From positions 117,627 through 181,626 of the forward strand of contig CBDEFR010000005.1 of the NCBI GenBank assembly GCA_965237505.1: a stretch of DNA of 64,000 bases, given 5' to 3'. The notes beneath the pieces are model-generated. The model ran no database searches. It saw only the letters and a program-made list of their open reading frames with translations, and was not told the origin of the DNA. This DNA comes from NVTR01 sp965237505 (GTDB taxonomy: Bacteria > Pseudomonadota > Alphaproteobacteria > Rhodobacterales > Rhodobacteraceae). The position numbers and the translations under genes were made by a program. Within the stretch, counting starts at the first letter, position 1; every line of letters begins with the position of its first letter. Shown here in pieces: positions 9,844 to 18,133 of the stretch.

Positions 9844-10000
9844 TGAGACGAACCAGTTGTCGAGGATCAGCCAGAACCTGAGGAGGAGACGCAGACAGCC
9901 GAGGCTGATGAGACCGAAAGTGACGCGCAGGAGGCCGCGGTTGAACAACCTTTCGCAGACGACTCCGAGGCAGAGGACGAAGAAGAAGTTGAAGCTGTAG
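8990..10000 (+). CDS. IS5-family DDE transposase, copy A, stop codon lost
   Basis: Catalyses cut-and-paste of the element. The normal protein, seen in copies B and C, is 278 residues: an N-terminal DUF4096-like domain (LTDQEWGLIAPFLPPP), then the DDE core with GVIDSQTIKT (first Asp), HIFADGGYAGP (second Asp) and RWVVERTFAWLNRCRRL (Glu). In this copy the terminal TAG is TAC, at 9825, so translation runs past the element into the host gene in a foreign frame and ends at 10000, adding about 58 Arg/Lys-rich residues. Whether the extended protein is active is unknown. Start ATG has GAGGGAG upstream. Confidence 0.9.
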   Translation: MAWTETTRARYERHSGRYASDLTDQEWGLIAPFLPPPKTTGRPRSTAMRDVLDAILYIASAGCAWRMLPNDFPPVSTVRYYFYGWRNDGIFEVISHFLVATAREFHGKKPGPTAGVIDSQTIKTTESGGISGYDAGKKTKGRKRHIVTDTLGFMVGLVVHSAGIQDRDGAPEVLKSIRYSHPNLRHIFADGGYAGPKLRDALEGIGDWTIQIVKRFDTAEGFEVIPRRWVVERTFAWLNRCRRLAKDWEKSIASSQAWILVAHIRTLTRKIARHCNHPYSFESDTETNQLSRISQNLRRRRRQPRLMRPKVTRRRPRLNNLSQTTPRQRTKKKLKL

Positions 10001-10723
10001 CCGAAGTCGAGGCCGAGGCCGAAACCGACGAAGCTGACCCGCAAGCCCAAGAGCCGCCGGTCGAAGGACCCGTTGCGGCAGTGGATGAAGTCCAGGCGGC
10101 CCCGGATGCCGAGCTTGACACCGAAGTTGAAGAAGAAATGCCGACCGAGGTTGTTGCGCAAGACGACGCCGAGGGCGATGCCGCTGACGTCGGCGACGCC
10201 GAAACAGCGTCTGACGATACCGAGGTCTCTGACGAGACGATTTCGCAATTCATGGGCGGCGCGTCTGCTGACCAGACCGCGCTCGATGAAGAAGCCGAGG
10301 CGGAAGCCAGCGACGCACCCGATGGCTCTGCGATTGCCCGCGTCGTCGAAATGCGTGACGCAGATTCCGAAAGTTCAGAGCCTGGCGACAGTATCGACGA
10401 GGCGAAAGACGCTGTGGAAACAATTAAAGCCGAGGACGCCGCCGACAAGCCCGCATCCACGCTATCGCCTGAGGATGAAGCCGAGCTGATGGCCAACCTG
10501 GATCAGGTGCAACGCCAGGCCGAAGCCGAACGCCGCGCTGAAAAGGAAGGCCGCACCTTGCTTGAACAGCAGGACATCGAACACAGCACCAATTCGGTGA
10601 ATCGTATCCTTGACGTCACCAACACCGAACTGGAAGAAACCGAAGGCACCCGCCGCCGTTCTGCGATTGCCCATCTCAAGGCCGCCGTGGCGGCGACCCG
10701 CGCCGACGAATTCCTGACTAATA

Positions 10724-11879
10724 CCAACGGCCCCCAGATTTGACTCAAGGGGATTCCCACGAGCGGCGTGATCTGATTCAGTGGCATCAAGGCAAGGGAG
10801 GCTTTGATGGCAGTAAGGATTACGCGAAAAGACAAGTCCGCAGGCGAGCTTCGCCAGGAAGCGGCGCGGTGCCGGGATGGGAAAGCGGCGCGACGGATGT
10901 TGGCGATTGCCCTGGTTCTGGATGGGGTTGACCGCAAGACGGCGGCAGAAAACTGCGGCATGGATCGGCAGACGCTGCGGGATTGGGCCCACCGTTACAA
11001 TGCGGAGGGCGTGTCGGGCCTGTTCAACCGTCGCCCGCCGGATCCACCCTGTCTGCTGAGCGCGGCACAGAAGGAGGAGTTGGCGGAAATGGTTCGGGCG
11101 GGTCCCGACCCCGAAACCGATGGGGTTGTGCGCTGGCGGCGCATTGATCTGAAACGCAAGATCGAAGAGCGCTTCGGCGTCACCATGCATGAGCGAACTG
11201 TTGGCAAACAATTGGCAAGCCTGGGCTTTCGGCGTCTGTCGGTGCGCCCGCAGCATCCGAAATCCGACCCGGATGCACAGGAGGCTTTTAAAAAAACTTC
11301 GCCGCAGAGGTAGAAGCAGCCTTGCCGGAAACAGCCCGCAGCAAGCCCCTGGAGATATGGTTTCAGGATGAAGCGCGGGTTGGCCAGCAGGGCACGCTCA
11401 CCCGTATCTGGGCCGAGCGTGGAACACGCCCCCGTGCCCCGCGCGACACCCGCTATATCTGGAGCTACATTTTCTGCGCCGTCTGCCCGGAACGGGCTGA
11501 AGCGGCCGCTCTGATCATGCCACATGCCGACACACAGGCCATGAGCGCGCATCTCGCCGAGATCGCTAAAACCGTCGCATCGGGCGCACATGCCCTTCTC
11601 ATTCTGGATGGCGCTGGCTGGCACGGTTCGGCAGAGCTGGAGGTACCCGACAACATCACCCTGCTCAAACTCCCGCCCTATTCCCCTGAACTCAACCCGA
11701 TGGAAAATGTGTGGGCTTATCTGCGTGCCAACAAGCTCGCCATATCCGTCTTCGACAATTATGAGCAGATCGTCGACAGGTGTTGCGAAGCATGGAACTT
11801 CTTTGCAAACGACAAAACCGCAATCACGTCAATCACTACCAGACAATGGGCCAAAACGGTCAACGACTAGGGCCGTTGG
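10724..11879 (+). mobile_element. IS630-family element, copy 1, 1156 bp
   Basis: Terminal inverted repeats begin CCAACGGCCC and end GGGCCGTTGG, flanked directly by TA on both sides, the hallmark of IS630/Tc1-mariner elements. A second copy of identical length lies at 52658-53813 in the same orientation, differing at only a few bases. This copy splits the conserved gene that starts at 8264. Confidence 0.93.
10807..11870 (+). CDS. IS630-family transposase, made by -1 frameshift (copy 1)
   Basis: Two overlapping frames encode one transposase. Frame one (ATG 10807, GGGAGG upstream) carries the helix-turn-helix: DRKTAAENCGMDRQTLRDW and the winged-helix part. It ends at 11313. Frame two carries the DDE core: IWFQDEARVGQQG, LLILDGAGWHGS, and PPYSPELNPMENVW with the final Glu. 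The junction is a run TTTT followed by seven A at 11286-11296, a classic slippery site; a -1 slip joins FKK directly to FAAEVEAALPETARS. Both copies in the window have exactly the same arrangement, so it is a property of the element and not damage. Confidence 0.88.
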
Positions 11880-12128
11880 TATAAGCAGCGCGACGAGGAC
11901 GACGCCAAGGAACTGAAAGAGTATCGCAATGATCTGGCCCGCGTGGTGCGCCCGCGCCGGCCCGCAGAACCCAGCGGCAAGCCCACTGAACGGCGCATGG
12001 CGCCGTTAATGCTGGTGTCCGAGCAACGCATTGACATACCAAAGACCGACCCGATCGCCGAAGCTGCCGCGGCGGCGATCCGCCCGCGCCGGGTGACCTC
12101 GGGCAATTTTGCCTTGAGCCAAGAGGAC

Positions 12129-12212
12129 GTGGCCGACGACGTGGCCGACGACGTGGCCGACGACGTGGCCGACGACGTGGCCGACGACGTGGCCGACGAC
12201 GTGGCCGACGAC
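12129..12212 (+). repeat. Seven tandem 12-bp repeats (GTGGCCGACGAC)
   Basis: Seven perfect head-to-tail copies inside the third block of the disrupted gene, encoding repeated Val-Ala-Asp-Asp. Since the unit is a multiple of three, copy number changes keep the frame. It looks like recent slippage expansion. Confidence 0.95.
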
Positions 12213-12557
12213 GACTCCGATGCGAATATTTTCCGCGACACCAATTCGTTCGCTGAATTCGCCGAGAGATGGGCGCGCATGAGTTGCCGGACCTGCTGGA
12301 AGCGGCGGCGGCCTATGCGTCGTTTGTCGAGGGCCGACCGCATTTTTCGCGCCCACATCTGATGAAAACCGTCGCCACGCTGAAAGAGCAGCAAGAATTC
12401 ACCCGCGAAGAAGGCCTGCGCTCATTCGGGATATTGCTGCGCCGCGGCAAGATCAAAAAGATCAAACGCGGCCAGTTTCAAATCGCTGACAAGACCCGGT
12501 TCAACCCAGAGACCCGCATCGCCGGGGAATAAACAGACCCAACCTTGGAAACAGGCG

Positions 12558-12589
12558 AAAACGGGGTGGGCTAGCGCTTGCCCCGTTTT
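12558..12589 (+). terminator. Bidirectional intrinsic terminator
   Basis: Nine-base perfect stem AAAACGGGG / CCCCGTTTT around a 14-base loop, with T runs on both strands, between the end of the disrupted gene (12532, plus) and the DUF2842 gene (minus). The TAG stop codon of the minus-strand gene (12571-12573) lies inside the loop, so the terminator overlaps the end of that coding sequence. Confidence 0.85.
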
Positions 12590-12828
12590 TTCTTGTCTGC
12601 TTCAGGGTCGCGACCGGGGTCCGGATCGGGTTGACCGATGCCCTTGAAAATTGACCTGAATGGCAGAATCCAGACGATACCCAGGACCACGTAAACCAAA
12701 AGCTCGACCAGAATTCCGGGTCGCCCCAGCAGGTTCAGAACGCTGACTACCACCACGATGTATAGCGGCAGCCCGACCAGCAGGATAACCATTGACCAGC
12801 GCCGCCGGGCTTTCCACGACAAGGCCAT
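12571..12828 (-). CDS. DUF2842 family small membrane protein
   Basis: An 85-residue protein with two membrane segments (about 12-32 and 39-58), a positively charged N-terminus (MALSWKARRRWS) and a Pro/Asp then Lys/Arg-rich tail (DPDPGRDPEADKKKRGKR). Pattern, length and position directly after purA agree with the DUF2842 family of alphaproteobacteria; function unknown. Its ATG shares one base with the purA stop codon (TGATG), implying translational coupling. Its stop codon lies in the loop of a terminator. Confidence 0.75.
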   Translation of the reverse strand: MALSWKARRRWSMVILLVGLPLYIVVVVSVLNLLGRPGILVELLVYVVLGIVWILPFRSIFKGIGQPDPDPGRDPEADKKKRGKR

Positions 12829-14120
12829 CAGTCGGCAAACGGATCAGTGACCAGGATCGTGTCGTCGCGCTCGGGCGAGGTTGACAACAAAGCCACCGGA
12901 CAATCGATCAGCTCTTCGATTCGGCGCACGTATTTGATCGCGTTGGCGGGCAACTCGGCCCAGCTGCGCGCGCCTTCGGTGCTGTCGCTCCAGCCCGGCA
13001 CCGTCTCATATACCGGTGTGCAGCGGGCCTGATGATCGGCCGCGGTGGGCAGATAATCAATCCGCTTGCCGTCCAGCTCATAGGCGACGCAGATTTTCAA
13101 CTCATCAAATCCGTCCAGAACGTCCAGCTTGGTCAGCGCAATGCCCGACATGCCGGATGTTGCGCAGGTCTGGCGCACTAGCACCGCATCAAACCATCCG
13201 CAGCGCCGCTTGCGCCCGGTCACGGTGCCAAACTCATGCCCGCGCTCGCCCAGGCGCTGGCCGTCTGCATCGCTCAGCTCGGCCGGGAACGGGCCTTCGC
13301 CGACCCGCGTGGTGTAGGCTTTGACGATCCCCAGCACAAAATCGATTGCGCCCGGACCAAGGCCGGTTCCGGTCGCCGCCTGCCCGGCGATCACGTTTGA
13401 CGAGGTGACATACGGGTAGGTGCCGAAATCAATGTCCAGCAGCGCCCCTTGCGCCCCTTCAAAGAGGATGCGTTTTCCGGCTTTTCTTTTTTCATTCAAT
13501 ATCTTCCAAACCGGAGCCGCATAGGGCAGGACTTGGGGCGCGATGTCTTTGAGACTGGCCAAAAGCGCCTCCCGGTCCACCGGCTGCAAGCCCAGACCGC
13601 GACGCAGCGCATCATGGTGCACCAACGCCCGGTCAACGCGCAACGCCAGCGTTGTGTCATCGGCCAGATCGGCAATCCGCACCGAGCGGCGTCCGACCTT
13701 GTCTTCATACGCCGGGCCGATGCCGCGCCCGGTGGTGCCGATCTTGGCCACCGAGTCCTGAGTTTCGCGCGCCCGGTCCAGTTCGCCGTGGATCGGCAAT
13801 ATCAGCGCCGCGTTCTCCGCGATCATCAGATTTTGAGGCGTGATCGTCACCCCCTGACCGCGCAGGTGCGCGATCTCTTTGATCAGGTGCCAGGGGTCCA
13901 GCACCACGCCATTGCCGATGATCGACAGCTTGCCGGTGCGCACAATGCCCGAGGGCAACAACGAAAGTTTGTAGACCGTGCCATCGATAACCAGCGTGTG
14001 GCCGGCATTGTGGCCGCCCTGAAAACGCGCGATCACATCGGCGCGCTCGCTCAGCCAGTCAACCAGCTTGCCTTTACCCTCGTCGCCCCATTGGGCGCCC
14101 ACGACAACAACGTTGGCCAT
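12828..14120 (-). CDS. purA: Adenylosuccinate synthetase
   Basis: Joins IMP and aspartate with GTP to form adenylosuccinate, the first committed step to AMP. I start at the ATG at 14120 (MANVVVVGAQWGDEGKGK), 430 residues; 70 further upstream codons are open but not family-like. Visible motifs: the GTP P-loop GDEGKGK (residues 12-18), GGHNAGHT (about 39-46), the IMP-binding GTTGRGIGPAYEDK, GQRLGERGHEFGTVTGRKRRCGW, and LTKLDVLDG for guanine recognition. Intact. Co-directional and coupled with the DUF2842 gene. Two same-orientation IS5 copies flank it at a distance (8.9 and 15.0 kb). Confidence 0.96.
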   Translation of the reverse strand: MANVVVVGAQWGDEGKGKLVDWLSERADVIARFQGGHNAGHTLVIDGTVYKLSLLPSGIVRTGKLSIIGNGVVLDPWHLIKEIAHLRGQGVTITPQNLMIAENAALILPIHGELDRARETQDSVAKIGTTGRGIGPAYEDKVGRRSVRIADLADDTTLALRVDRALVHHDALRRGLGLQPVDREALLASLKDIAPQVLPYAAPVWKILNEKRKAGKRILFEGAQGALLDIDFGTYPYVTSSNVIAGQAATGTGLGPGAIDFVLGIVKAYTTRVGEGPFPAELSDADGQRLGERGHEFGTVTGRKRRCGWFDAVLVRQTCATSGMSGIALTKLDVLDGFDELKICVAYELDGKRIDYLPTAADHQARCTPVYETVPGWSDSTEGARSWAELPANAIKYVRRIEELIDCPVALLSTSPERDDTILVTDPFAD

Positions 14121-14250
14121 ACTGACCCTTTGCAAGACGCCAAAACCGGGGCTGATATAGCGGCACCGGGGACGCGGTGAAACCACTAAATCAGGGCGGG
14201 GCTGGACACGTGTGCGCAATTGGGCAATCCAGAGCCAAAGGACGGGTGTC

Positions 14251-14646
14251 ATGGGCTTCTTGTTGCGCTGGATTTTTGCTTTCATTCTGATCGCGGCAAC
14301 CTTCAATCCCACCAAATGGAATTTCGTCAACTGGGCGAGCGATCACTATTCGACCGAACTGCCGCTGACTGTGTTCTTTGGGCTGATCCTGCTGATCTGG
14401 TACATCATTTATTTGCGCGCCACGCTGCGCAGCATCGGCGGATTCGGGATGTTTCTGGTATTTTCGGTGTTCGCGGCGCTGATCTGGGTGCTTTGGGATC
14501 GCGGGCTGCTGTCGCTTGATAATTCCGACACCAATGCCTGGATGGGCATCCTGGCCCTGTCGCTGGTTCTTGGCATCGGCCTGTCGTGGAGCTTTGTGCG
14601 CCGCGCACTGACCGGGCAGTTTGACGTGGACGAGACCGACGACTAG
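14251..14646 (+). CDS. DUF6524-type four-helix membrane protein
   Basis: A 131-residue inner-membrane protein starting MGFLLRWIFAFILIAATFNPTKWNFVNW, with four hydrophobic helices (about 3-17, 40-58, 66-84, 101-120) and an acidic tail (FDVDETDD). I recall this pattern as the DUF6524 family found across Rhodobacteraceae; function unknown. I chose the ATG at 14251 over an upstream open start at 14212 because the family begins at MGFLLRW. Divergent from purA. A strong hairpin 90 bp downstream probably ends its transcript. Confidence 0.72.
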   Translation: MGFLLRWIFAFILIAATFNPTKWNFVNWASDHYSTELPLTVFFGLILLIWYIIYLRATLRSIGGFGMFLVFSVFAALIWVLWDRGLLSLDNSDTNAWMGILALSLVLGIGLSWSFVRRALTGQFDVDETDD

Positions 14647-14736
14647 ACGGCCTCGGGCACGCGCAGCGCTTCATTTGAGAGGTCTGCGGAGTGGTAGTTT
14701 TTGTTCGGCGTTCTGCGAACGCTCGGGTGCCTCCGG

Positions 14737-14796
14737 CGGGGATATTTTTGAAAAGAAGAAGGCCCGACTTAATTCTTCTTTTCATAAATATCCCCG
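14737..14796 (+). terminator. Large hairpin, probable terminator after the DUF6524 gene
   Basis: Nearly perfect 24-base arms: CGGGGATATTTTTGAAAAG... at 14737-14760 and its inverse at 14773-14796, loop of 12. Each strand carries a T-rich arm, so it could stop transcription in both directions between the DUF6524 gene (plus) and the disrupted gene ending at 14816 (minus). The left arm belongs to a motif repeated downstream of other genes in the window. Confidence 0.7.
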
Positions 14797-14958
14797 CGCG
14801 GAGCGCAATTTGTTTTCAGTCGCCGCGGCGTTTCATCAGCCGGTCGGCTTTCTTGCGCACCAGCACGGCGCGCAAATCGTGCATGGCCAGCAACAGATCG
14901 TCGGTGACGTCTTCCAACTGCTCCGCGCTGGCGCGTGAATTGGCCCAGTGCGCGGTCA

Positions 14959-15890
14959 GTGTCTGATCCAAAACTAATTGAGTGATTTCAGCGAGTTGTG
15001 ATTCAATCGGATTGATAAGATTCGAGGGAGATCACAATGGCCTGGACGGAAACCACTCGCGCCCGATATGAACGGCATTCGAGACGCTATGCAAGCGATT
15101 TAACTGATCAGGAATGGGGTTTGATCGCGCCATTCCTGCCGCCGCCTAAAACAACTGGTCGTCCGCGCAGCACGGCGATGCGCGATGTTCTGGATGCCAT
15201 TTTGTACATCGCCAGCGCCGGGTGTGCGTGGCGTATGCTGCCCAATGATTTCCCGCCAGTGTCCACCGTGCGCTACTATTTCTATGGCTGGCGCAACGAT
15301 GGCATCTTTGAAGTGATCAGCCATTTTCTGATGGCGACGGCGCGCGAGTTTCATGGCAAGAAGCCCGGCCCCACCGCTGGTGTCATTGATAGCCAGACCA
15401 TAAAAACAACGGAAAGCGGTGGCATTTCGGGCTATGACGCGGGCAAGAAAACCAAGGGCCGCAAGCGCCACATTGTCACCGACACGCTCGGGTTTATGGT
15501 TGGGTTGGTCGTGCATAGCGCCGGTATTCAAGACCGTGATGGCGCACCGGAAGTGTTGAAATCCATCCGGTATTCCCATCCAAACTTGCGCCATATCTTT
15601 GCGGATGGCGGTTATGCCGGACCAAAGCTGCGCGACGCTCTTGAAGGCATCGGTGACTGGACAATCCAGATCGTCAAGCGCTTCGACACTGCGGAAGGCT
15701 TCGAAGTCATTCCCAGAAGATGGGTCGTCGAGCGCACCTTCGCATGGCTCAACCGCTGCCGGCGATTGGCCAAAGATTGGGAAAAATCCATCGCAAGTTC
15801 ACAGGCATGGATACTCGTTGCACATATCAGAACCCTCACGCGTAAAATTGCAAGGCATTGTAATCATCCGTAGAGTTTTGAATCAGACAC
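14959..15890 (+). mobile_element. IS5-family (IS1031-like) element, copy B, 932 bp
   Basis: Same ends and length as copies A and C. Exact TCA target duplication at 14956-14958 and 15891-15893. Opposite in direction to the gene it breaks. Confidence 0.95.
15037..15873 (+). CDS. IS5-family DDE transposase, copy B
   Basis: Intact 278-residue transposase with DUF4096-like N-terminus and DDE residues in GVIDSQTIKT, FADGGYAGP and VVERTFAWL. It differs from copies A and C by two amino acids (Arg instead of Gly in the early HS-RYASD segment; Met instead of Val in SHFL-ATA). Normal TAG stop. Probably functional. Confidence 0.95.
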   Translation: MAWTETTRARYERHSRRYASDLTDQEWGLIAPFLPPPKTTGRPRSTAMRDVLDAILYIASAGCAWRMLPNDFPPVSTVRYYFYGWRNDGIFEVISHFLMATAREFHGKKPGPTAGVIDSQTIKTTESGGISGYDAGKKTKGRKRHIVTDTLGFMVGLVVHSAGIQDRDGAPEVLKSIRYSHPNLRHIFADGGYAGPKLRDALEGIGDWTIQIVKRFDTAEGFEVIPRRWVVERTFAWLNRCRRLAKDWEKSIASSQAWILVAHIRTLTRKIARHCNHP

Positions 15891-16160
15891 TCAGGTTCAA
15901 ATGATCAACCGCGCGGTGGATATCGTCGATGTCACGCCGTGCCAGCAGCGCTGTGCGCGCGTCCATCCACGTGGTAATCGCCGCGTTGTCACCGTCCGGC
16001 AGCACGTGTTCGCCATGCGCTTTGACCTCGCCGTTCTTGACGTTGATCACCGCGATCTGGTCCATTTCGATGCGGCGCTGCCGGTTTTCGGTGTTCACCC
16101 GGAATACGAACGCGCCGTTTTCACGAACCCGGAAATAATAGTCCGGCAACCCGGTGCTCA

Positions 16161-17375
16161 TCAGCGCCCCCTTTGGCTCAGTCCGGCACAGAACCGTTGG
16201 ATCCGTTTGCAGGCCTCTTCCAGCGCTTCGTCGCGCGCAGCGTAGCTGACCCGGAAGTATGGCGAAAGACCGAAGGCAGCGCCAAACACCATCGCGACGC
16301 CACATTCGGCCAGCAACGCGGTGGCAAAGCTCTCGTCATTTGTAATCAGCGCTCCGGCAGCGCTGGTCTTGCCGACACAGCCGGCAATCGAGGGATAGAC
16401 GTAGAACGCCCCTTGCGGTCGCGCGCAGTTGATGCCCGGCGCCTGGTTCAGCATCGACACCACAGAATCGCGGCGGCGCTGGAATATCACGCGGTTTTCG
16501 GCCAGAAACCCTTGCGGGCCGTTCAGCGCCTCGACCGCGGCCCATTGCGATACCGAACAGGGGTTGGATGTGATTTGCGACTGCACCGTGCGCATCGCGG
16601 CGATCAGCGGCGCGGGCCCGCCCGCATAACCGATCCGCCAGCCGGTCATGGCATAGGCCTTGCTGACACCGTTACAGGTCAGCGTGCGCGCAAACAGTTC
16701 AGGCTCGACCTCTACCGGGGTGCAAAATACAAAGTCATCAAAGACCAGATGCTCATAGATGTCGTCGCTCATCACCCAGACATGAGCGTGGCGCATCAGC
16801 ACATCGGTGAGCGCCTTCAATTCGGCACGGCTATAGCCCGCACCAGTGGGGTTGGCGGGCGAGTTGAAGATCAGCCATTTGGTGCGTGGTGTGATCGCGG
16901 CTTCCAGTTGTTCGGGGGTTATTTTGAAATCGTTCTCGATGCCCGCCTTGACTGGCACCGGCGTGCCGCCGCCCAACAGCACCATGTCCGGATAGCTGAC
17001 CCAATAGGGTGCCGGAATGATCACCTCATCGCCGGGGTTCAGTGTTGCCACCAGTGCGTTGTACAGAATCTGCTTGGCGCCGGTGGCGACGCTGATCTGC
17101 GCCGCTGCATATTCCAAACCGTTGTCGCGTCTGAACTTGGCGGCGATCGCATCTTTCAGCTCGGCGATGCCATCCACGGCGGTGTATTTGGTGCGGCCCT
17201 GATCGATCGCCGCATGGGCCGCCGCTTTGATGGTGTCCGGCGTGTCAAAATCCGGCTCGCCTGCGCTCAGTGCGATGATATCCCGCCCGGCCGCCTTCAG
17301 CTCTTGCGCCAGGTTGGTAACGGCGATGGTGGGCGACGGTTTGACACGCGCCAATGTGTCCGAAAGGAAGGCCAT
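16161..17375 (-). CDS. Aspartate aminotransferase (class I/II, PLP-dependent)
   Basis: Transfers the amino group between aspartate and 2-oxoglutarate. The ATG at 17375 (MAFLSDTLARVKPSPT) has AGGAG about eleven bases upstream; 404 residues. The 1-gamma subgroup features are present: LSAGEPDFDTP near residues 37-46, YTAVDGI, NSPANPTGAGYS, and the PLP lysine Lys239 in NGVSKAYAMTGWRIGY, then PYFRVSYAA with the substrate-carboxylate Arg. Intact. The following gene (disrupted by IS5) starts on its stop codon. Could also act on aromatic or branched substrates; specificity is not readable. The symbol aspC or aat is used for such genes. Confidence 0.93.
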   Translation of the reverse strand: MAFLSDTLARVKPSPTIAVTNLAQELKAAGRDIIALSAGEPDFDTPDTIKAAAHAAIDQGRTKYTAVDGIAELKDAIAAKFRRDNGLEYAAAQISVATGAKQILYNALVATLNPGDEVIIPAPYWVSYPDMVLLGGGTPVPVKAGIENDFKITPEQLEAAITPRTKWLIFNSPANPTGAGYSRAELKALTDVLMRHAHVWVMSDDIYEHLVFDDFVFCTPVEVEPELFARTLTCNGVSKAYAMTGWRIGYAGGPAPLIAAMRTVQSQITSNPCSVSQWAAVEALNGPQGFLAENRVIFQRRRDSVVSMLNQAPGINCARPQGAFYVYPSIAGCVGKTSAAGALITNDESFATALLAECGVAMVFGAAFGLSPYFRVSYAARDEALEEACKRIQRFCAGLSQRGR

Positions 17376-17455
17376 GACCGCAGCTCCTGTTTGAATGTCA
17401 AACGCGCATGTCTTAGGGTGTGCAGAGTCACCATTCAAGCGTGAAGGGCTGCACC

Positions 17456-17854
17456 GTGAGCGAGAGCGCAAGCGATACCGGATGGTATTCTGAAGATGCG
17501 GCCACGTTTGGCGACCGCCTGCAGGGCGCGCGCGAGGCGCTGGCGCTCAGCCAGCACGATCTGGCCCGCCATCTGGGGGTAACAGACAAGACCATTCTGG
17601 CATGGGAAGACGACATGGCCGAGCCGCGCGCCAACCGGCTGCAAATGCTGTCCGGCGTCCTGAATGTCTCGATGCGCTGGCTTTTGACCGGCGAAGGCGC
17701 CGGTCTTGGCGAGCCGGACGCTGCGGTTCTGCCCGCTGACGTGTCAAAACTGCTGGCCGAGATGCGCGAGGTTCGCGGGCAGGCGACAGCGCTGGCCGAA
17801 CGTGTCGGCCGAATTGAAAAACGTCTGCGCGCGACATTGAAAGAGCGGCCTTGA
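17456..17854 (+). CDS. XRE-family helix-turn-helix DNA-binding protein
   Basis: A 132-residue regulator starting at a GTG (VSESASDTGWYSEDAATFGDRL). A Cro/C1-type HTH spans about residues 18-72 (LALSQHDLARHLGVTDKTILAWEDDMAEP), and a C-terminal helix (DVSKLLAEMREVRGQATALAERVGRIEKRL) is a likely coiled coil for dimerisation. It overlaps the next gene sdhE by four bases (TTGA), so the two are coupled. Targets unknown. The same pair beside an aminotransferase is common in this family, which argues that the arrangement is ancestral. Confidence 0.85.
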   Translation: MSESASDTGWYSEDAATFGDRLQGAREALALSQHDLARHLGVTDKTILAWEDDMAEPRANRLQMLSGVLNVSMRWLLTGEGAGLGEPDAAVLPADVSKLLAEMREVRGQATALAERVGRIEKRLRATLKERP

Positions 17855-18129
17855 GCGGCGAAACCCGCGCGGCGCGCCTCAAACGCCTGCGCATGCGGTC
17901 CTGGCGGCGCGGCACGCGCGAGATGGACCTGATCCTTGGTGCTTTCGCCAATGCAAAACTGGCCGACATGACGGCGGGCGAGCTTGAGCTTTACGACCAG
18001 CTTTTGTGCGAGAACGATCAGGATCTGTATCAGTGGGTCACCGGGCAGTCCAACTGCCACGGCAATTTGAAAGCGTCGATAGCAAAAATTGCAGAGTTTT
18101 CTGCGGTGCAAGCCAAGAGCGGTCGATGA
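17851..18129 (+). CDS. sdhE: SdhE, succinate dehydrogenase flavinylation factor
   Basis: Small chaperone that helps attach FAD covalently to SdhA. Begins at a TTG overlapping the previous stop; 92 residues. The family core RLRMRSWRRGTREMDLILGAFA carries the RGxRE motif (residues 20-24) needed for FAD attachment, followed by LELYDQLLCENDQDLYQWVTGQ. Normal length with a short C-terminal extension. A GC-rich inverted repeat follows at once and then the IS110 region begins. Confidence 0.9.
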   Translation: MSGETRAARLKRLRMRSWRRGTREMDLILGAFANAKLADMTAGELELYDQLLCENDQDLYQWVTGQSNCHGNLKASIAKIAEFSAVQAKSGR

Positions 18130-18133
18130 CTAC

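Larger units (their letters stand above)
8264..12532 (+). pseudogene. Conserved Rhodobacteraceae-type hypothetical gene disrupted by IS5 and IS630
   Basis: Three coding blocks belong together: 8264-8911 (MVGPSKILTVSYGTFSCTLEG...), 9847-10723, and 11882-12532 (ends RFNPETRIAGE). I recognise the N-terminus and C-terminus as a conserved uncharacterised family of this group, sometimes mislabelled as a chemotaxis protein; I cannot assign a function. The middle is very acidic (Glu/Asp/Ala repeats). Removing the IS5 with one copy of its TNA target restores the frame exactly (TTA GAC GAA). Removing the IS630 does not: block three is in another frame, and a further shift by one missing base occurs near 12266. 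A seven-fold 12-bp repeat lies in block three. GGAGGAG about 14 bases before the ATG is a plausible ribosome site. Pseudogene status is firm because of two transposon insertions. Confidence 0.85.
14816..16161 (-). pseudogene. Small conserved Rhodobacteraceae protein gene disrupted by IS5 copy B
   Basis: N-terminal block (16161 down to 15891) encodes MSTGLPDYYFRVRENGAFV...AVDHLNL; after removing the IS5 and one TCA target, the frame continues perfectly to TAHWANSRASAEQLEDV...LMKRRGD and a TGA at 14816. The rebuilt protein is about 137 residues, soluble, with the charged EMDQIAVINVKNGE segment; I recognise it only as a conserved protein of unknown function in this group. Its ATG shares a base with the aminotransferase stop codon (TGATG), so the two were co-translated. 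The remaining N-terminal part would end shortly inside the element. No frameshift other than the insertion. Confidence 0.85.

Noticed and set aside
10081..10743. A separate acidic 220-residue protein gene
   Set aside because: It is the middle block of the IS-disrupted gene that starts at 8264; the frame is open back to the IS5 border and no independent start is needed.
12129..12212. CRISPR array
   Set aside because: Repeats are 12 bp, contiguous and in frame in a coding block, with no spacers.
16173..17444. A 423-codon open frame opposite the aminotransferase
   Set aside because: No motifs; the minus strand encodes a complete PLP enzyme.
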